Source: Prochlorococcus marinus str. MIT 9313 (GTDB lineage: Bacteria; Cyanobacteriota; Cyanobacteriia; PCC-6307; Cyanobiaceae). From it: a DNA stretch of 64,000 nucleotides. A program made the position numbers and the translations under genes. The stretch's first letter is position 1, and each line of letters begins with the position of its first letter. This document shows, piece by piece, positions 47,698 through 57,516 of this stretch. Under the pieces are notes generated by a model. The model was given only the letters and a program-made list of their open reading frames with translations. It had not been told where the DNA came from and ran no database searches. Where the stretch lies: the NCBI RefSeq assembly GCF_000011485.1, contig NC_005071.1, forward strand, positions 1,305,347 to 1,369,346, in the 5' to 3' direction.

Positions 47698-48028
47698 CAG
47701 GTTCCACAGCTGCTGCTACCCAAACAGCGTAAGGATCACTCGCAGTGGCTGACCAGTAAATCCACTCTGGGGTCTCATAGCTGTGTAACTCTTTAATCGT
47801 CTGATGCAGTGCATCCAGCTGATGCTGACTGGTCTTGATCAGCAATTGCACTTCCTGCGCTCGTTCCAGCTTCCCCTGCCAACAGTAGTGGGATTGAATC
47901 TGCTGCAAACTCACGCAGGCCGCCAACCTGCGAGCCAAGAGCTCATTGGCCAATCCCTCGGCCAGGTTTGCGTTTGCCTCTGTGGTCAACACCAAAACCA
48001 GTGTCGATGAGAATCCTCGATCAACCAT
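47687..48028 (-). CDS. cutA: CutA divalent ion tolerance family protein
   Basis: The 113-residue protein has the family plan: LVLVLTTEANANLAEGLANELLARRLAACVSL at the N-terminus, SHYCWQGKLE near 46 and YETPEWIYWSA near 80-90. CutA1 is a trimeric, very stable protein related to PII; its role in metal tolerance is uncertain. ATG at 48028 gives the usual length; the frame is open nine codons farther upstream, into cobK. It overlaps a hairpin at its 3' end. Confidence 0.93.
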   Translation of the reverse strand: MVDRGFSSTLVLVLTTEANANLAEGLANELLARRLAACVSLQQIQSHYCWQGKLERAQEVQLLIKTSQHQLDALHQTIKELHSYETPEWIYWSATASDPYAVWVAAAVEPVEG

Positions 48029-48048
48029 GAAGACCTTTGCAAAGAACG

Positions 48049-48870
48049 TCAGCACAGTGGAGCTACTCGATCGGTTGAGAGCCGATTGAGCAGGCTCTCA
48101 ACGCTACCGATGGCTTCTACTGCACCGCAGGGCTGTGGCCGGGAGATCAACCAAAGGCCAAGCCCCTGCTGCCGACAGATCTTGTGCCAGAGCTGCTCCG
48201 TCACCCCCCCCGACTGCCTGCAAACCACTGCTGTAATCGACCAGCGCCGGCACAAGGCTGACTCCAGTTCGCCATGAGATTGCCCCTGCAGCGGACGCAC
48301 AACAGCCAGATGGTGCTCGGGCAAGCCACTCGCCAAAGCATGTCGAAGACTTTCCGGCGAAGGAAGCACACGGGCAAACACTTGAGCTCCAGCCTGACGA
48401 GCTGCCCTGACAGCCTGGCCAAGATGCCTTGCCCCAAGAGCCATCAACAATCGACTTCCTTGCAATGTTTGCCTTGCCAAATCAGCCGAGCTCGCGATCA
48501 GGGATGCTTCTCCACAACCCTCCATGGGACGCTCAAAGCGCAACAAAGGCTGAGCGAATTCCTGACAGGCACGCTGCAGATCCGTACTGATCTTGACTGC
48601 AAAGGGATGGGTCACATCCACCACCCAATCAAAACCTTGATGGCGATGACGAGCCTGATCAAGCACCCCGAGTATCCCTTCCACTCCGTCGAGGGGGCCC
48701 GTCCAAAGATCTTCCAAGGACAGACCTGCGTAGGCCCCTGCGGCGCTAGCACTGACGACACTGACACTGACTCGCCATCCCTGAGCCACCAAAGCGGCCA
48801 CCAAAACAGGTCCTTCACCAGTCCCAGATAGCAACCAGACATGCGGCTGGTCATTCCTGCAAGCTTGCAT
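48049..48870 (-). CDS. cobK: Precorrin-6A / cobalt-precorrin-6A reductase
   Basis: It reduces precorrin-6A with NADPH in corrin synthesis (CobK/CbiJ). The 273-residue protein has WLLSGTGEGPVLVAALVAQGW at the N-terminus, the family VVDVTHPFAVKIS motif near 95 and a C-terminal VCRQSGGVTEQLWHKI segment with WLISRP. ATG at 48870 is chosen; the open frame upstream overlaps ssb. With cobO it shows the strain makes its own corrinoid. Confidence 0.9.
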   Translation of the reverse strand: MQACRNDQPHVWLLSGTGEGPVLVAALVAQGWRVSVSVVSASAAGAYAGLSLEDLWTGPLDGVEGILGVLDQARHRHQGFDWVVDVTHPFAVKISTDLQRACQEFAQPLLRFERPMEGCGEASLIASSADLARQTLQGSRLLMALGARHLGQAVRAARQAGAQVFARVLPSPESLRHALASGLPEHHLAVVRPLQGQSHGELESALCRRWSITAVVCRQSGGVTEQLWHKICRQQGLGLWLISRPQPCGAVEAIGSVESLLNRLSTDRVAPLC

Positions 48871-48899
48871 CAAAATGACTCTCACTCCAAGGGAAGGAC

Positions 48900-49382
48900 A
48901 TGAACCACTGCGTACTTGAAGTGGAAGTGATCCAGGCACCAACCATTCGTTATACCCAAGACAACCAAACACCGATCGCCGAAATGGAGGTGCGCTTCGA
49001 TGCACTTCGTGTCGACACTGCCCCTGGTCAACTCAAGGTGGTGGGATGGGGCAACCTTGCCCAGGATCTACAAAACCGCGTCCAAGTTGGGCAAAGGCTT
49101 GTGATTGAAGGTCGACTACGAATGAACACAGTTCCCCGCCAAGATGGCACCAAGGAAAAGCGCGCCGAATTCACGCTCGCGCGTCTTCATTCCCTCTCCG
49201 GCCAAGCTGGTCAAACTGCTAGTAGCCCAGAACGACCTACTAGCACTACAACCAACCAGACCTCACGACCTCTACCGATAGCCGAGACGCCAACACCCAA
49301 ACCGGTAACAACTGCAGAACCAGAAGCTGCCAGCTGGAATAGTGCCCCACTGGTGCCAGACACCGATGACATTCCCTTCTGA
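48900..49382 (+). CDS. ssb: Single-stranded DNA-binding protein
   Basis: The 160-residue SSB has an N-terminal OB fold (NHCVLEVEVIQAPTIRYTQD, VVGWGNLAQDLQNRVQVG, LVIEGRLRMN) and a Ser/Thr/Pro-rich linker. The acidic C-terminal tip DTDDIPF recruits repair and replication proteins. GGAAGGA before ATG 48900 supports the start. It diverges from cobK, with 29 bp between. Confidence 0.93.
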   Translation: MNHCVLEVEVIQAPTIRYTQDNQTPIAEMEVRFDALRVDTAPGQLKVVGWGNLAQDLQNRVQVGQRLVIEGRLRMNTVPRQDGTKEKRAEFTLARLHSLSGQAGQTASSPERPTSTTTNQTSRPLPIAETPTPKPVTTAEPEAASWNSAPLVPDTDDIPF

Positions 49383-49391
49383 ACGCATTCA

Positions 49392-49592
49392 TTACCCGAA
49401 GCTGTTCTCGTCTTCAAGGCCCTCGGCAGCTCGAGTCAACAGCTGGCCCAATTCCCTCTCCAGAGCAGCCAAGTCAAGGCGCAACTCAACCCAACGGCCA
49501 CGATCAATCTGCTCCAGCAACCAAGCTCGATCAGCATCCAACTGAGTGATCAACTCAGATAAGTCGCTATCAGAGGGATGAGCTGAAGCCAT
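49392..49592 (-). CDS. Small helical protein, unknown
   Basis: The 66-residue acidic protein looks entirely helical, with heptad spacing (LSELITQLDADRAWLLEQI; LDLAALERELGQLLTRA), so a coiled coil is likely. I do not recognise it. It is convergent with ssb (9-bp gap) and divergent from the DUF2854 gene, which makes a real gene likely. Confidence 0.65.
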   Translation of the reverse strand: MASAHPSDSDLSELITQLDADRAWLLEQIDRGRWVELRLDLAALERELGQLLTRAAEGLEDENSFG

Positions 49593-49644
49593 TGCAACGG
49601 ATCCTTACCCTCAGCCTGGAGGCTAAAGCGTCAGAATAAACGCC

Positions 49645-50217
49645 ATGAATGATCTGTTCTCTCCAGGCAGCCTCGTCACCGTGGCAGGTGGTGTACTTGC
49701 AGTTGTTGGTGCGGTGGCCTACACAAATGGCGATGCCAACCTCAGCCTGCCAACCATCTTCTATGGAGTGCCCATCCTCATAGGAGGACTAGCACTAAAA
49801 TCCTCTGAACTTCCCCCTGCTAAACGCGTCACTCCAGCCGCAGTTCTGCGTCAAGCCAGGGAGAAGGGAGCACCGGAACTGGGCAAACTCGTCTGGGATG
49901 TAACCCGCTGGCGTTATGGACAGAAAGCCCATCTTGAGACGTCCTTAGAAGCGCTCAAACTCTGGGATAAAGACAACCCCCCTCAGCTCCAAGAGATTGA
50001 AGAACTAGAAACTGCAGCGGGGTACGGCGTACGGTTGAGATTCAATCTGGGTGCTGTGCCACTCGATCTCTGGCAGGAACGCCAGGAACGATTGGGCCGC
50101 TTCTTTGCCAAAGGCCTGCACGCCGAACTGAAATCACCAAGCGCGGGGGTCCTGGATCTCATCCTGCTGCCAATCAACAAGGATGATGAACTAGCAGGTC
50201 AAGATGGAGTCAGCTAA
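49645..50217 (+). CDS. DUF2854 membrane protein
   Basis: The 190-residue protein has two N-terminal membrane helices ([40 protein letters not shown]) and a soluble domain ([35 protein letters not shown]). This matches DUF2854, a cyanobacterial and plastid family; plant members are thylakoid proteins of uncertain role. Its 3' end overlaps argB by 14 bp. Confidence 0.85.
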   Translation: MNDLFSPGSLVTVAGGVLAVVGAVAYTNGDANLSLPTIFYGVPILIGGLALKSSELPPAKRVTPAAVLRQAREKGAPELGKLVWDVTRWRYGQKAHLETSLEALKLWDKDNPPQLQEIEELETAAGYGVRLRFNLGAVPLDLWQERQERLGRFFAKGLHAELKSPSAGVLDLILLPINKDDELAGQDGVS

Positions 50218-51130
50218 ATCTGCTGCAGCGCTGGTTGAGCCCTGCCAAACCAACTCCGCGAGAAGGCTTACAGAGGATGACTCCCTCAGGGTTTCTGTGC
50301 TTAGCGAAGCCCTCCCTTACATCCAACGGTTTAGCGGACGGCGCATTGTTATCAAATACGGCGGAGCCGCCATGGCCCACGCCAATTTGCAGGAAGCGGT
50401 TTTTCGCGACCTTGCCCTACTCGTCAGCGTGGGCGTAGAGCCCGTTGTGGTTCATGGCGGCGGACCAGAGATCAATCAATGGCTGGAAAGGCTTGAGATT
50501 CCAGCACAATTCCGCGATGGCCTTCGCGTTACCGATGCAGACACCATGGACGTGGTGGAAATGGTCTTAGTTGGACGCGTTAACAAGCAAATCGTTAATG
50601 GCCTCAACCAACTGGGGGCCAAGGCTGTTGGCCTTAGTGGCAGTGACGGGAATCTGGTTGAAGCCAGACCCTGGGGCGACGGTAGCCATGGCTTCGTCGG
50701 AGATGTAGCCCGAGTCAACACCGATGTACTTGAACCAATTCTCGCAAAGGGTTATGTACCAGTGATCTCAAGCGTGGCCGCCACTGTTGAGGGCTGCTCA
50801 CACAACATCAATGCAGACACGGTCGCCGGTGAGATCGCCGCCGCTCTTGAAGCAGAGAAACTAATCCTGCTAACCGACACCCCAGGCATCTTGCTAGATC
50901 GGGATGATCCAAGTTCCCTTGTTCATCAGTTGCGTCTCTCTGAAGCACGCCAGCTCATCACTGAAGGGGTGGTGGCTGGCGGCATGACCCCAAAAACCGA
51001 ATGCTGCATCAGAGCTTTAGCTCAAGGGGTCGGCGCTGCCCATATCATCGATGGACGTGTTCCACACGCCCTGCTTCTCGAGGTGTTCACCGACGCCGGC
51101 ATCGGCACCATGGTGGTTGGTCGCAGCTGA
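50204..51130 (+). CDS. argB: N-acetylglutamate kinase
   Basis: It phosphorylates N-acetylglutamate in arginine synthesis and in cyanobacteria is the target of PII activation. The 308-residue protein has VIKYGGAAM near residues 49-57, [15 protein letters not shown] near 83-97, [14 protein letters not shown] near 204 and the C-terminal GTMVVGRS. The N-terminal helix ([11 protein letters not shown]) typical of arginine-sensitive hexameric enzymes is present. Confidence 0.96.
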   Translation: MESAKSAAALVEPCQTNSARRLTEDDSLRVSVLSEALPYIQRFSGRRIVIKYGGAAMAHANLQEAVFRDLALLVSVGVEPVVVHGGGPEINQWLERLEIPAQFRDGLRVTDADTMDVVEMVLVGRVNKQIVNGLNQLGAKAVGLSGSDGNLVEARPWGDGSHGFVGDVARVNTDVLEPILAKGYVPVISSVAATVEGCSHNINADTVAGEIAAALEAEKLILLTDTPGILLDRDDPSSLVHQLRLSEARQLITEGVVAGGMTPKTECCIRALAQGVGAAHIIDGRVPHALLLEVFTDAGIGTMVVGRS

Positions 51131-51133
51131 GCG

Positions 51134-51625
51134 ATGCACGCGAATCTGGCCGAGGCTGAAGCCGCCCTCGCCCGCGGAGACTATGGCCAAAGCCTTGCTC
51201 TATTAGAGCCTTTGGCAGCAAGCCATCCACTGCCCCATGCGGAGGGGGCCAGGATCAGAATGTTGATGGTTACTGCTTGGATGGGGCAAGGTGACGAGCG
51301 CAAGGCCCTCGCAACCTGTCGTCTTCTCACCCGCTGCAAAGACCTCGAACTTCGCCAAAACGCGAAACAGCTACTGATCGTGTTGGAAGCACCAAGCTTG
51401 CAACGGCCTGCCAACTGGTCGATACGCTTGCCGAACTTAAACATGACAGCCACAACGGCTGCACGCCCTGTCTCAGCCCGTCGACCTTCACTGCGGCCAG
51501 CGCCGCCGCCACCGCCAGCCACCGGACCAACAAAAGCCCCCAATCTGGGCTTCTTAATCTTGGTCTTGCTCGTTCTCATCGGGTTAACCATGCTGCTCAG
51601 TGGCTTGGCCATACCACCGAGATAA
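51134..51625 (+). CDS. Tail-anchored TPR-like protein, unknown
   Basis: The 163-residue protein has an N-terminal helical repeat region (EAEAALARGDYGQSLALLEPLA) resembling tetratricopeptide units, a proline-rich linker with a PAPPPPPA run, and a single C-terminal membrane helix (LGFLILVLLVLIGLTMLLSGLA). That makes it a likely tail-anchored protein. It follows argB by three bases. I do not know its partner. Confidence 0.7.
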   Translation: MHANLAEAEAALARGDYGQSLALLEPLAASHPLPHAEGARIRMLMVTAWMGQGDERKALATCRLLTRCKDLELRQNAKQLLIVLEAPSLQRPANWSIRLPNLNMTATTAARPVSARRPSLRPAPPPPPATGPTKAPNLGFLILVLLVLIGLTMLLSGLAIPPR

Positions 51626-51644
51626 GCCTCTTAAGGCCAAACGA

Positions 51645-51890
51645 GTGAACCCAGTAACCAGCCAAAGACTCACCAACAACCCTTACGGGGATCTGAGTTG
51701 GCCTCTACAGCAAGGCGACCCTCAGCAGCTAGACCTTGATCGCAAACGCTCCAGCCGACTCGAGGTTGGCAACCCTTGGGTCATGGAGCTGTTGAAGACC
51801 AGCCTGATCCTGCAAAACGTTCAGCTCAGACTCGGCTTCGGCGTGCTCAAAATGCCCCTCGAACGGACCTCCAACAACATCAACCATTGA
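51645..51890 (+). CDS. Small hypothetical protein
   Basis: The 81-residue protein starts at GTG 51645 (the frame is open back to 51600 within the previous gene). It begins NPVTSQRLTNNPYGDLSWPL and ends in a helix with LLKTSLILQNVQLRLGFGVL. There is no known domain, and it is possibly the last gene of the argB group. It converges with priA, with a 14-bp gap. Confidence 0.55.
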   Translation: MNPVTSQRLTNNPYGDLSWPLQQGDPQQLDLDRKRSSRLEVGNPWVMELLKTSLILQNVQLRLGFGVLKMPLERTSNNINH

Positions 51891-51904
51891 AGATGATGGC
51901 CTAA

Positions 51905-54211
51905 TCAAAGCTGAATTGGATCTGGGTCCACCGCTAAGGAAACCCCACGGGGCAATCCATTCCAAAGAGTCGATCCTGATGGCAGCGGCAAACGACTCTC
52001 CTCCGGACCATGCAATAGCAGTTGCCAACGACTTCGACCAGCGACCCGTGCAATCGGAGCTGGCGCTGGTCCTACAAGACACCAACCCTGAGCCTCACAA
52101 AGGGGTTTGATCTGTTCAGCGAGGACCGCAGCAGCTGTGGCTGTCACGGCAGCTGAATCACCTGACAAACGCAACAAGCAGGCCCGGCTATAAGGCACCA
52201 AACCAGCCTCATGACGAAGACAGGCCTCTTCTTTCAGAAACTCGCCATAGCGACCATCCACCAAATGGTGAATCACAGGATGATCAGGGCAATAGGTCTG
52301 AACAAGCACATGACCTGGCCGCTCGCCACGTCCTGCACGACCAGCCAATTGCATCAACAGTTGCAAGCTCTGCTCTCCAGCTTGTAAATCAGGGCGATGC
52401 AGCAAACCATCTGCAGCCAACACCGCCGCAAGAGTGACCCGAGGCAAATCCATACCCTTGGCCAACATCTGGGTGCCAACCAGCACATCTGCCTCCCCTG
52501 CTGCAAATTGCTCCAGTAAACGGCGATGCCCATCACGCCCAGCGGTGCTGTCACGATCGAAACGCAACAACCTCAGACCCTGGAGCTCCTCAACGAGATG
52601 CTCCATCACGCGCTGCGTGCCTGCACCAAAGGGTTTGAAAGCCTTCGATCCACATTTATGGCAACTGGACATAACCTCAGCACGATGGTCACACCAATGG
52701 CAACGCAACCACTGGTGCCCTTGACGACTGCGATGCACCGTAAGCGCCACGTCGCAGTTAGGACACTGCACGACCTCTCCACAGCTACGACAACTCAAAA
52801 AGCTGCTGTAGCCGCGTCGTGGCACCAACACCACCGCCTGTTCACCGGCCTCAGGCAATGCCGAAAGACGTTCCATCAATGGACGGCTGATCAAGCGACG
52901 ATGGCCATCGGCCAATTCCTGTCGCATATCAACCACATGCACAGGCGGTAAGGGCTGATCGGAAATGCGACGGGTCAGTCGAGCCAAGGCAAGCTGGCCT
53001 TGAGGAGCGAGGTTCTTCCAGCTGACAAGCGAAGGCGTAGCGCTTCCCAGCACCACCCTGGCGCCAGTTCGCCTGGCCCTATCCATGGCCATATCACGGG
53101 CGTGGTAGCAAGGCATGGGTGACTCCTGCTTGTAAGAACTGTCGTGTTCCTCATCAAGCACGATCAAACCCAATGGTGCCAATGGCAAAAAGACTGCTGA
53201 ACGAGTACCAACCACCACCAATGGAGTGGCAGCAGTAAGCCCCTGCCTCCAGGTGCTCACCCGTTCACGATCGGAACAGCCACTGTGATATTCCAGAACC
53301 TTGGTTCCGAAACGGCGACGGAAACGATCGACCAACTGAGGGATCAAACCAATCTCCGGCGTGAGAATCAAGCAATGACGACCGGCTTGCAGTTCTCTTG
53401 CCGCAAGCTGCAAGTAAACCTCTGTCTTGCCCGAGCCTGTCACCCCCCAAAGCAGCATCCCAGTGCCAAGAGGCTGGGATTGGAAAGCCTCCACAACCTC
53501 CTGCTGTTCAACAGTCAGAGACTGAGGCACCTCCAAATCCTGATCACAAGCATCTGAGCAGGAAAGCCCGTTGGAGGCATCAGTAGGTTGACGCTTTTCC
53601 CTACGAATGAGACCTCGCTTGATGAGGCCATTGACAAGACCAGACCCGAAGCCAGCAGCCTGAAGATCCCTCTGCCATGCACCACCACCCCCTGCAGCCA
53701 AGGCCGCCTGCAAATCAGCCTGACGCTGAGGAAGATTCTGGGGATTGATCGCAGAAGATTCGAGTTGAATCCACCAGAGTCGACGGGGCTCCGCCTGATG
53801 AGACTGCCGCTGACCGAGCCAACCAGGCGGCAAAGCTGCTTTAAGCATGCGAAATGAACTGATATGGCAATGAACAGCCATCGCTTCAATCCAGCCAAAC
53901 CAGAGAGGATCTACCGCCGCAGACTGCACAAGAGCCTCGATGGCCTCTAAGTGACGCGGCGGTGCTTCACTCCCAGAGTCCTGGCCACGATCAACAGGAG
54001 ACGAGATCCGCCGATCCATCACGAGGCCGTGCATCCTTCGTCCCCGCAAGCGAACGACGACGAGATCCCCTAAATCCACCCCTAACCGTCTGCTGTCCAC
54101 ATAGGTGAAACACCGCCCTTCACGGCCTGCCTCCACCCAGACGTCCACCTCTGCGCAGCGTTCGGAAGGGCAGTGGGGCAGTTCAGCCGGATCAGCACTT
54201 GCAGGCGTCAC
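51905..54211 (-). CDS. priA: Primosomal replication-restart helicase PriA
   Basis: PriA reloads the replisome at stalled forks. The 768-residue protein has a DNA-binding N-terminus, Walker A GVTGSGKTEVYL near residue 260, DEEHDSSYKQ and the zinc-binding cysteine pairs CRSCGEVVQCPNCD and CHWCDH/CHKCGS near 480-520. The helicase C-terminal motif QLAGRAGRGERPG lies near 630. The start is GTG at 54211. Confidence 0.95.
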   Translation of the reverse strand: MTPASADPAELPHCPSERCAEVDVWVEAGREGRCFTYVDSRRLGVDLGDLVVVRLRGRRMHGLVMDRRISSPVDRGQDSGSEAPPRHLEAIEALVQSAAVDPLWFGWIEAMAVHCHISSFRMLKAALPPGWLGQRQSHQAEPRRLWWIQLESSAINPQNLPQRQADLQAALAAGGGGAWQRDLQAAGFGSGLVNGLIKRGLIRREKRQPTDASNGLSCSDACDQDLEVPQSLTVEQQEVVEAFQSQPLGTGMLLWGVTGSGKTEVYLQLAARELQAGRHCLILTPEIGLIPQLVDRFRRRFGTKVLEYHSGCSDRERVSTWRQGLTAATPLVVVGTRSAVFLPLAPLGLIVLDEEHDSSYKQESPMPCYHARDMAMDRARRTGARVVLGSATPSLVSWKNLAPQGQLALARLTRRISDQPLPPVHVVDMRQELADGHRRLISRPLMERLSALPEAGEQAVVLVPRRGYSSFLSCRSCGEVVQCPNCDVALTVHRSRQGHQWLRCHWCDHRAEVMSSCHKCGSKAFKPFGAGTQRVMEHLVEELQGLRLLRFDRDSTAGRDGHRRLLEQFAAGEADVLVGTQMLAKGMDLPRVTLAAVLAADGLLHRPDLQAGEQSLQLLMQLAGRAGRGERPGHVLVQTYCPDHPVIHHLVDGRYGEFLKEEACLRHEAGLVPYSRACLLRLSGDSAAVTATAAAVLAEQIKPLCEAQGWCLVGPAPAPIARVAGRSRWQLLLHGPEESRLPLPSGSTLWNGLPRGVSLAVDPDPIQL

Positions 54212-54597
54212 AAGTTTTTTTTAGAATGTCAATGTTGGACAGTCCAAAGGCTGTCGTCGGAACCAAGCAGAGTTCCGTCCAGTGGGAAGACACGAAATTC
54301 GAGCCTCTATAGGGAACCCTCTATAAAAGTTCGGTCGGTCTGAGAAAGCCCCTGACAGCCCTGCTTTGGTCCACAAAAACATTCCCTGTTCCTTTCGCTC
54401 CAAATCAGAGCATCCCAAGTCTCAACCTGGATAACAGGATCGTCAGGCTACTTCTAGCTCAGATAATCACTTGTTTACGAGGTTCTGATCTGATGCTTTG
54501 AGCCGTCGGTGCTGCAGTGGCCACTTTTGCATGGTTTTGCATAAGCATGGGTTCTGCTCCCTCATTCCCACTTTCCTCTTTCATTCCCTCCCCTGCC
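54212..54597. promoter_or_regulatory. 386-bp priA-rpoD divergent region
   Basis: This must hold the promoters of both divergent genes. CTCTATAAAAG near 54320 is a TATAAA-like -10 candidate, without a convincing -35. A poly-T run sits near 54214-54222, right before priA. I see no hairpin with a T tail or known RNA motif. Confidence 0.45.
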
Positions 54598-55932
54598 ATG
54601 AGTCCTGCAGCCACCCAAGCAGCAGCTGCAAAGGCCCAGCCAAAAGCCTCTGCAAAGACTGCCAAACCCCAAGTGGCCAAAGGCACGGCTAAAACCAAAG
54701 CCAAGAAAGTCAAGGCAACAGCAGCTAAGGCAAAGACTGCTGCCAAGCCGGTTAGCTCTGCTGCAAAAGCGTCCAGCCCCAAAGCAAAAAAAGCAAAAGC
54801 CACCCCTCCCCCTACTGTCAGCAAAAACCTTGATTTAACTGCTGACCAACTTCTCGCTACAGCAGCGACAAGCGCCCCTAAGGCAAGCGCTGAAACTGAA
54901 AGCAGCCAAGCTGCTGCTAAAGCAACCAGCGAAGCAGACGCGAAGGCCAGAGCTCTAGCCAATATCAAGATCGGTCCTAAAGGCGTCTACACCGAAGATT
55001 CCATCAGGGTTTATCTCCAGGAGATCGGCCGTATCCGCCTGCTGCGTCCGGACGAGGAGATTGAACTAGCCCGCAAAATTGCTGACCTCCTGCATCTAGA
55101 GGAACTGGCAGAGCAGTTCAATAGTGATCACGGTCACTACCCCAACAACAAGGAATGGGCTTCCCTTGTTGAAATGCCCAACATCAAATTCCGCCGTCGC
55201 CTGATGCTGGGGCGCCGAGCCAAGGAAAAGATGGTGCAATCCAACCTGCGGCTGGTTGTTTCGATCGCCAAAAAATACATGAATCGAGGCTTGTCCTTCC
55301 AGGATCTAATCCAAGAAGGCAGCCTTGGACTAATTCGTGCTGCCGAAAAATTCGACCACGAGAAAGGGTACAAATTCTCCACCTATGCCACCTGGTGGAT
55401 CCGTCAAGCCATCACCCGAGCAATTGCGGATCAGAGCCGAACAATCCGTCTTCCTGTTCACCTCTACGAAACAATCTCACGCATCAAAAAAACAACCAAA
55501 GTGCTGAGCCAGGAGTTTGGCCGTAAACCAACAGAAGAGGAAATTGCCGAAAGCATGGAGATGACAATCGAAAAACTTCGATTTATCGCAAAAAGTGCTC
55601 AACTACCCATCTCCCTCGAGACACCGATTGGCAAAGAGGAAGACTCCAGACTTGGTGATTTCATCGAATCTGATACTGAGAATCCAGAACAAGATGTTGC
55701 CAAAAATCTCTTGCGAGAAGATCTAGAAGGTGTTCTCGCAACCCTCAGCCCCCGCGAACGTGATGTTCTGCGTCTGCGCTATGGCCTTGACGATGGCCGC
55801 ATGAAAACCCTCGAGGAAATTGGACAGATCTTTGAGGTCACACGAGAGCGCATCCGTCAGATTGAAGCCAAAGCCCTACGCAAACTTCGCCACCCGAATC
55901 GCAATGGTGTTTTAAAGGAATACATCAAGTAA
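54598..55932 (+). CDS. rpoD: Principal sigma factor RpoD with Ala/Lys-rich N-terminus
   Basis: This primary sigma-70 factor directs RNA polymerase to housekeeping promoters. The first roughly 115 of 444 residues are Ala/Lys/Pro/Thr-rich with repeated AK-type pairs, like a histone H1 tail. Then come region 1.2 ([21 protein letters not shown]), regions 2.3-2.4 ([17 protein letters not shown]), region 3 and region 4.2 ([18 protein letters not shown]). ATG at 54598 is chosen; another ATG at 54547 is in frame. No Shine-Dalgarno sequence is present. Confidence 0.93.
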   Translation: MSPAATQAAAAKAQPKASAKTAKPQVAKGTAKTKAKKVKATAAKAKTAAKPVSSAAKASSPKAKKAKATPPPTVSKNLDLTADQLLATAATSAPKASAETESSQAAAKATSEADAKARALANIKIGPKGVYTEDSIRVYLQEIGRIRLLRPDEEIELARKIADLLHLEELAEQFNSDHGHYPNNKEWASLVEMPNIKFRRRLMLGRRAKEKMVQSNLRLVVSIAKKYMNRGLSFQDLIQEGSLGLIRAAEKFDHEKGYKFSTYATWWIRQAITRAIADQSRTIRLPVHLYETISRIKKTTKVLSQEFGRKPTEEEIAESMEMTIEKLRFIAKSAQLPISLETPIGKEEDSRLGDFIESDTENPEQDVAKNLLREDLEGVLATLSPRERDVLRLRYGLDDGRMKTLEEIGQIFEVTRERIRQIEAKALRKLRHPNRNGVLKEYIK

Positions 55933-55951
55933 TCAATGTAAAAGTCAATCC

Positions 55952-55977
55952 AAAAAGGGGGCTTAAGCCTCCTTTTT
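55952..55977 (+). terminator. Rho-independent terminator of rpoD
   Basis: AAAAAGGGGGC-TTAA-GCCTCCTTTTT forms an 11-bp stem with one mismatch and ends in a T run. It lies 20 bp after the rpoD stop. Confidence 0.85.
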
Positions 55978-56106
55978 CAGTGCAGGCGATCAAGACCTGT
56001 CAGCCACTGATATCTTTAATTCCTAATATCAATAAAGCAGAAAAGCTATTTATGCCAAGGCTGCCAAAAAGCAACTCTCAATCTGATCAAAGGCACTCCA
56101 AATACT

Positions 56107-56364
56107 TTAACTACTAGGACCATTCATATTAGATATAAAATACCTCCATCCTTCTGACAAAAGCCAAAACCTTGCCATCAAGCTAGCGCCTCCGCATTCA
56201 ATACAATCAAGCCACTCATTAGGAAAAATTTTATTTTTTAGCATGCAATCTGGAGACAAGTTAAATATATCCCTGATCCCTTTTTCAATAGTTGGGAAGT
56301 GATATTTGCTTCCCAAAAGGGAGCTCTTGCATCTCTTGCTGGTCTTGGGAAAGGAAATGAACAA
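56107..56364 (-). CDS. Possible 85-residue protein or gene remnant
   Basis: A TTG-initiated frame reads protein-like in its C-terminal half (KNKIFPNEWLDCIECGG, then MARFWLLSEGWRYFI). It has no ribosome-binding site and no family I know. It could be the remains of a lost gene. Confidence 0.27.
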   Translation of the reverse strand: MFISFPKTSKRCKSSLLGSKYHFPTIEKGIRDIFNLSPDCMLKNKIFPNEWLDCIECGGASLMARFWLLSEGWRYFISNMNGPSS

Positions 56365-56486
56365 GACCTATTGATTAAACAGACAACCGAAAAACCTCCC
56401 TTCCCTCAGAGCATTAACGGATTAGCAGCCCATCGCGAAGATCGTGGGGTCGACTGCTTAATCTGGAGGGCTGGAGTTCTGAACAC

Positions 56487-57440
56487 ATGGTCCTCACCCA
56501 ACTGCGCATCGCCTCACGCCGAAGCCAGCTGGCCATGGTGCAAACCAATTGGGTGCAAGCGGAACTGGAGCAAGCACACCCTGGCCTTTCCATCTCGGTA
56601 GAAGCGATGGCAACCCAGGGAGACAAAATTCTCGATGTCGCCCTTGCCAAGATCGGCGACAAAGGCCTGTTCACGAAAGAGCTTGAAGCTCAGATGCTGG
56701 TAGGGCGTGCTGATATAGCTGTTCATTCCCTCAAAGATCTACCCACCAATCTTCCCGAAGGGCTCATGCTTGGGTGCGTGACTGAGCGAGAAGACCCAGC
56801 CGACGCTCTGGTAGTGAATCAAAAGAATGCCGAGCATCAACTCGACACCCTGCCTGAAGGGGCAATCGTTGGCACAAGCTCGCTACGGCGTCTCGCCCAA
56901 TTACGGCATCACTACCCCCATCTGGTGTTTAAGGATGTGCGCGGCAATGTGATCACCCGCCTTGAAAAACTGGATGCCGGCAACTATGACTGCCTGATCC
57001 TTGCAGCAGCAGGTCTGACAAGGCTTGGCTTTGGAGATCGCATTCATCAGTTGATTCCCAGCGAGATCTCCCTTCATGCCGTTGGCCAGGGAGCCCTAGG
57101 CATTGAATGCGTGGAGGGTCACCCCGAAGTCCTCGAGGCCATCAAGGCACTGGAACACAAACCAACAGCGCAGCGCTGCCTTGCTGAGCGGGCCTTACTA
57201 AGAGAACTAGAAGGGGGCTGCCAGGTCCCCATCGGTGTCAATAGCCGCATCGAAGCCAACGAATTACTGCTCACAGGCATGGTTGCCAGCTTGGATGGCA
57301 AACGCTTGATACGTGATCAGCAGCGCGGCCCAATTGATCGCTGTGAAGCCATCGGCAAGGAACTCGCTGAAACGCTGAAATCTCAAGGCGCTGGAGAGAT
57401 CCTTGCGGAGATCTTCGCTGCTGTCAGGCCAGAAGCCTGA
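56487..57440 (+). CDS. hemC: Porphobilinogen deaminase
   Basis: It polymerises four porphobilinogens to hydroxymethylbilane, the common precursor of heme and chlorophyll. The 317-residue protein has [13 protein letters not shown] near residues 7-19, [16 protein letters not shown] near 131 and the cofactor-binding cysteine near 245 in [10 protein letters not shown]. It follows rpoD, an order known from several cyanobacteria. Confidence 0.97.
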   Translation: MVLTQLRIASRRSQLAMVQTNWVQAELEQAHPGLSISVEAMATQGDKILDVALAKIGDKGLFTKELEAQMLVGRADIAVHSLKDLPTNLPEGLMLGCVTEREDPADALVVNQKNAEHQLDTLPEGAIVGTSSLRRLAQLRHHYPHLVFKDVRGNVITRLEKLDAGNYDCLILAAAGLTRLGFGDRIHQLIPSEISLHAVGQGALGIECVEGHPEVLEAIKALEHKPTAQRCLAERALLRELEGGCQVPIGVNSRIEANELLLTGMVASLDGKRLIRDQQRGPIDRCEAIGKELAETLKSQGAGEILAEIFAAVRPEA

Positions 57441-57445
57441 CTACT

Positions 57446-57461
57446 CTCAATCTCTATTGAG
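57446..57461. other. Small inverted repeat after hemC
   Basis: CTCAAT-CTCT-ATTGAG is a 6-bp stem with a 4-base loop, five bases after the hemC stop, between convergent genes. It is AT-rich and without a T run, so it is a weak terminator at most. Confidence 0.3.
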
Positions 57462-57516
57462 CCAGCTAGCGAGATCAATCAAGCACTCGTCAGTCTGTTG
57501 GCTGCGCTGACAAGGA

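Larger units (their letters stand above)
55933..56486. other. 554-bp rpoD-hemC gap
   Basis: Apart from the rpoD terminator and a weak minus-strand frame (56107-56364), I see only AT-rich sequence. It presumably contains the hemC promoter; no consensus pair stood out. Confidence 0.5.

Noticed and set aside
54459..54968. 169-codon minus-strand frame opposite the start of rpoD
   Set aside because: Its Ala/Leu/Val-rich product is the antisense reading of the Ala/Lys repeats of RpoD, and it has no independent support.
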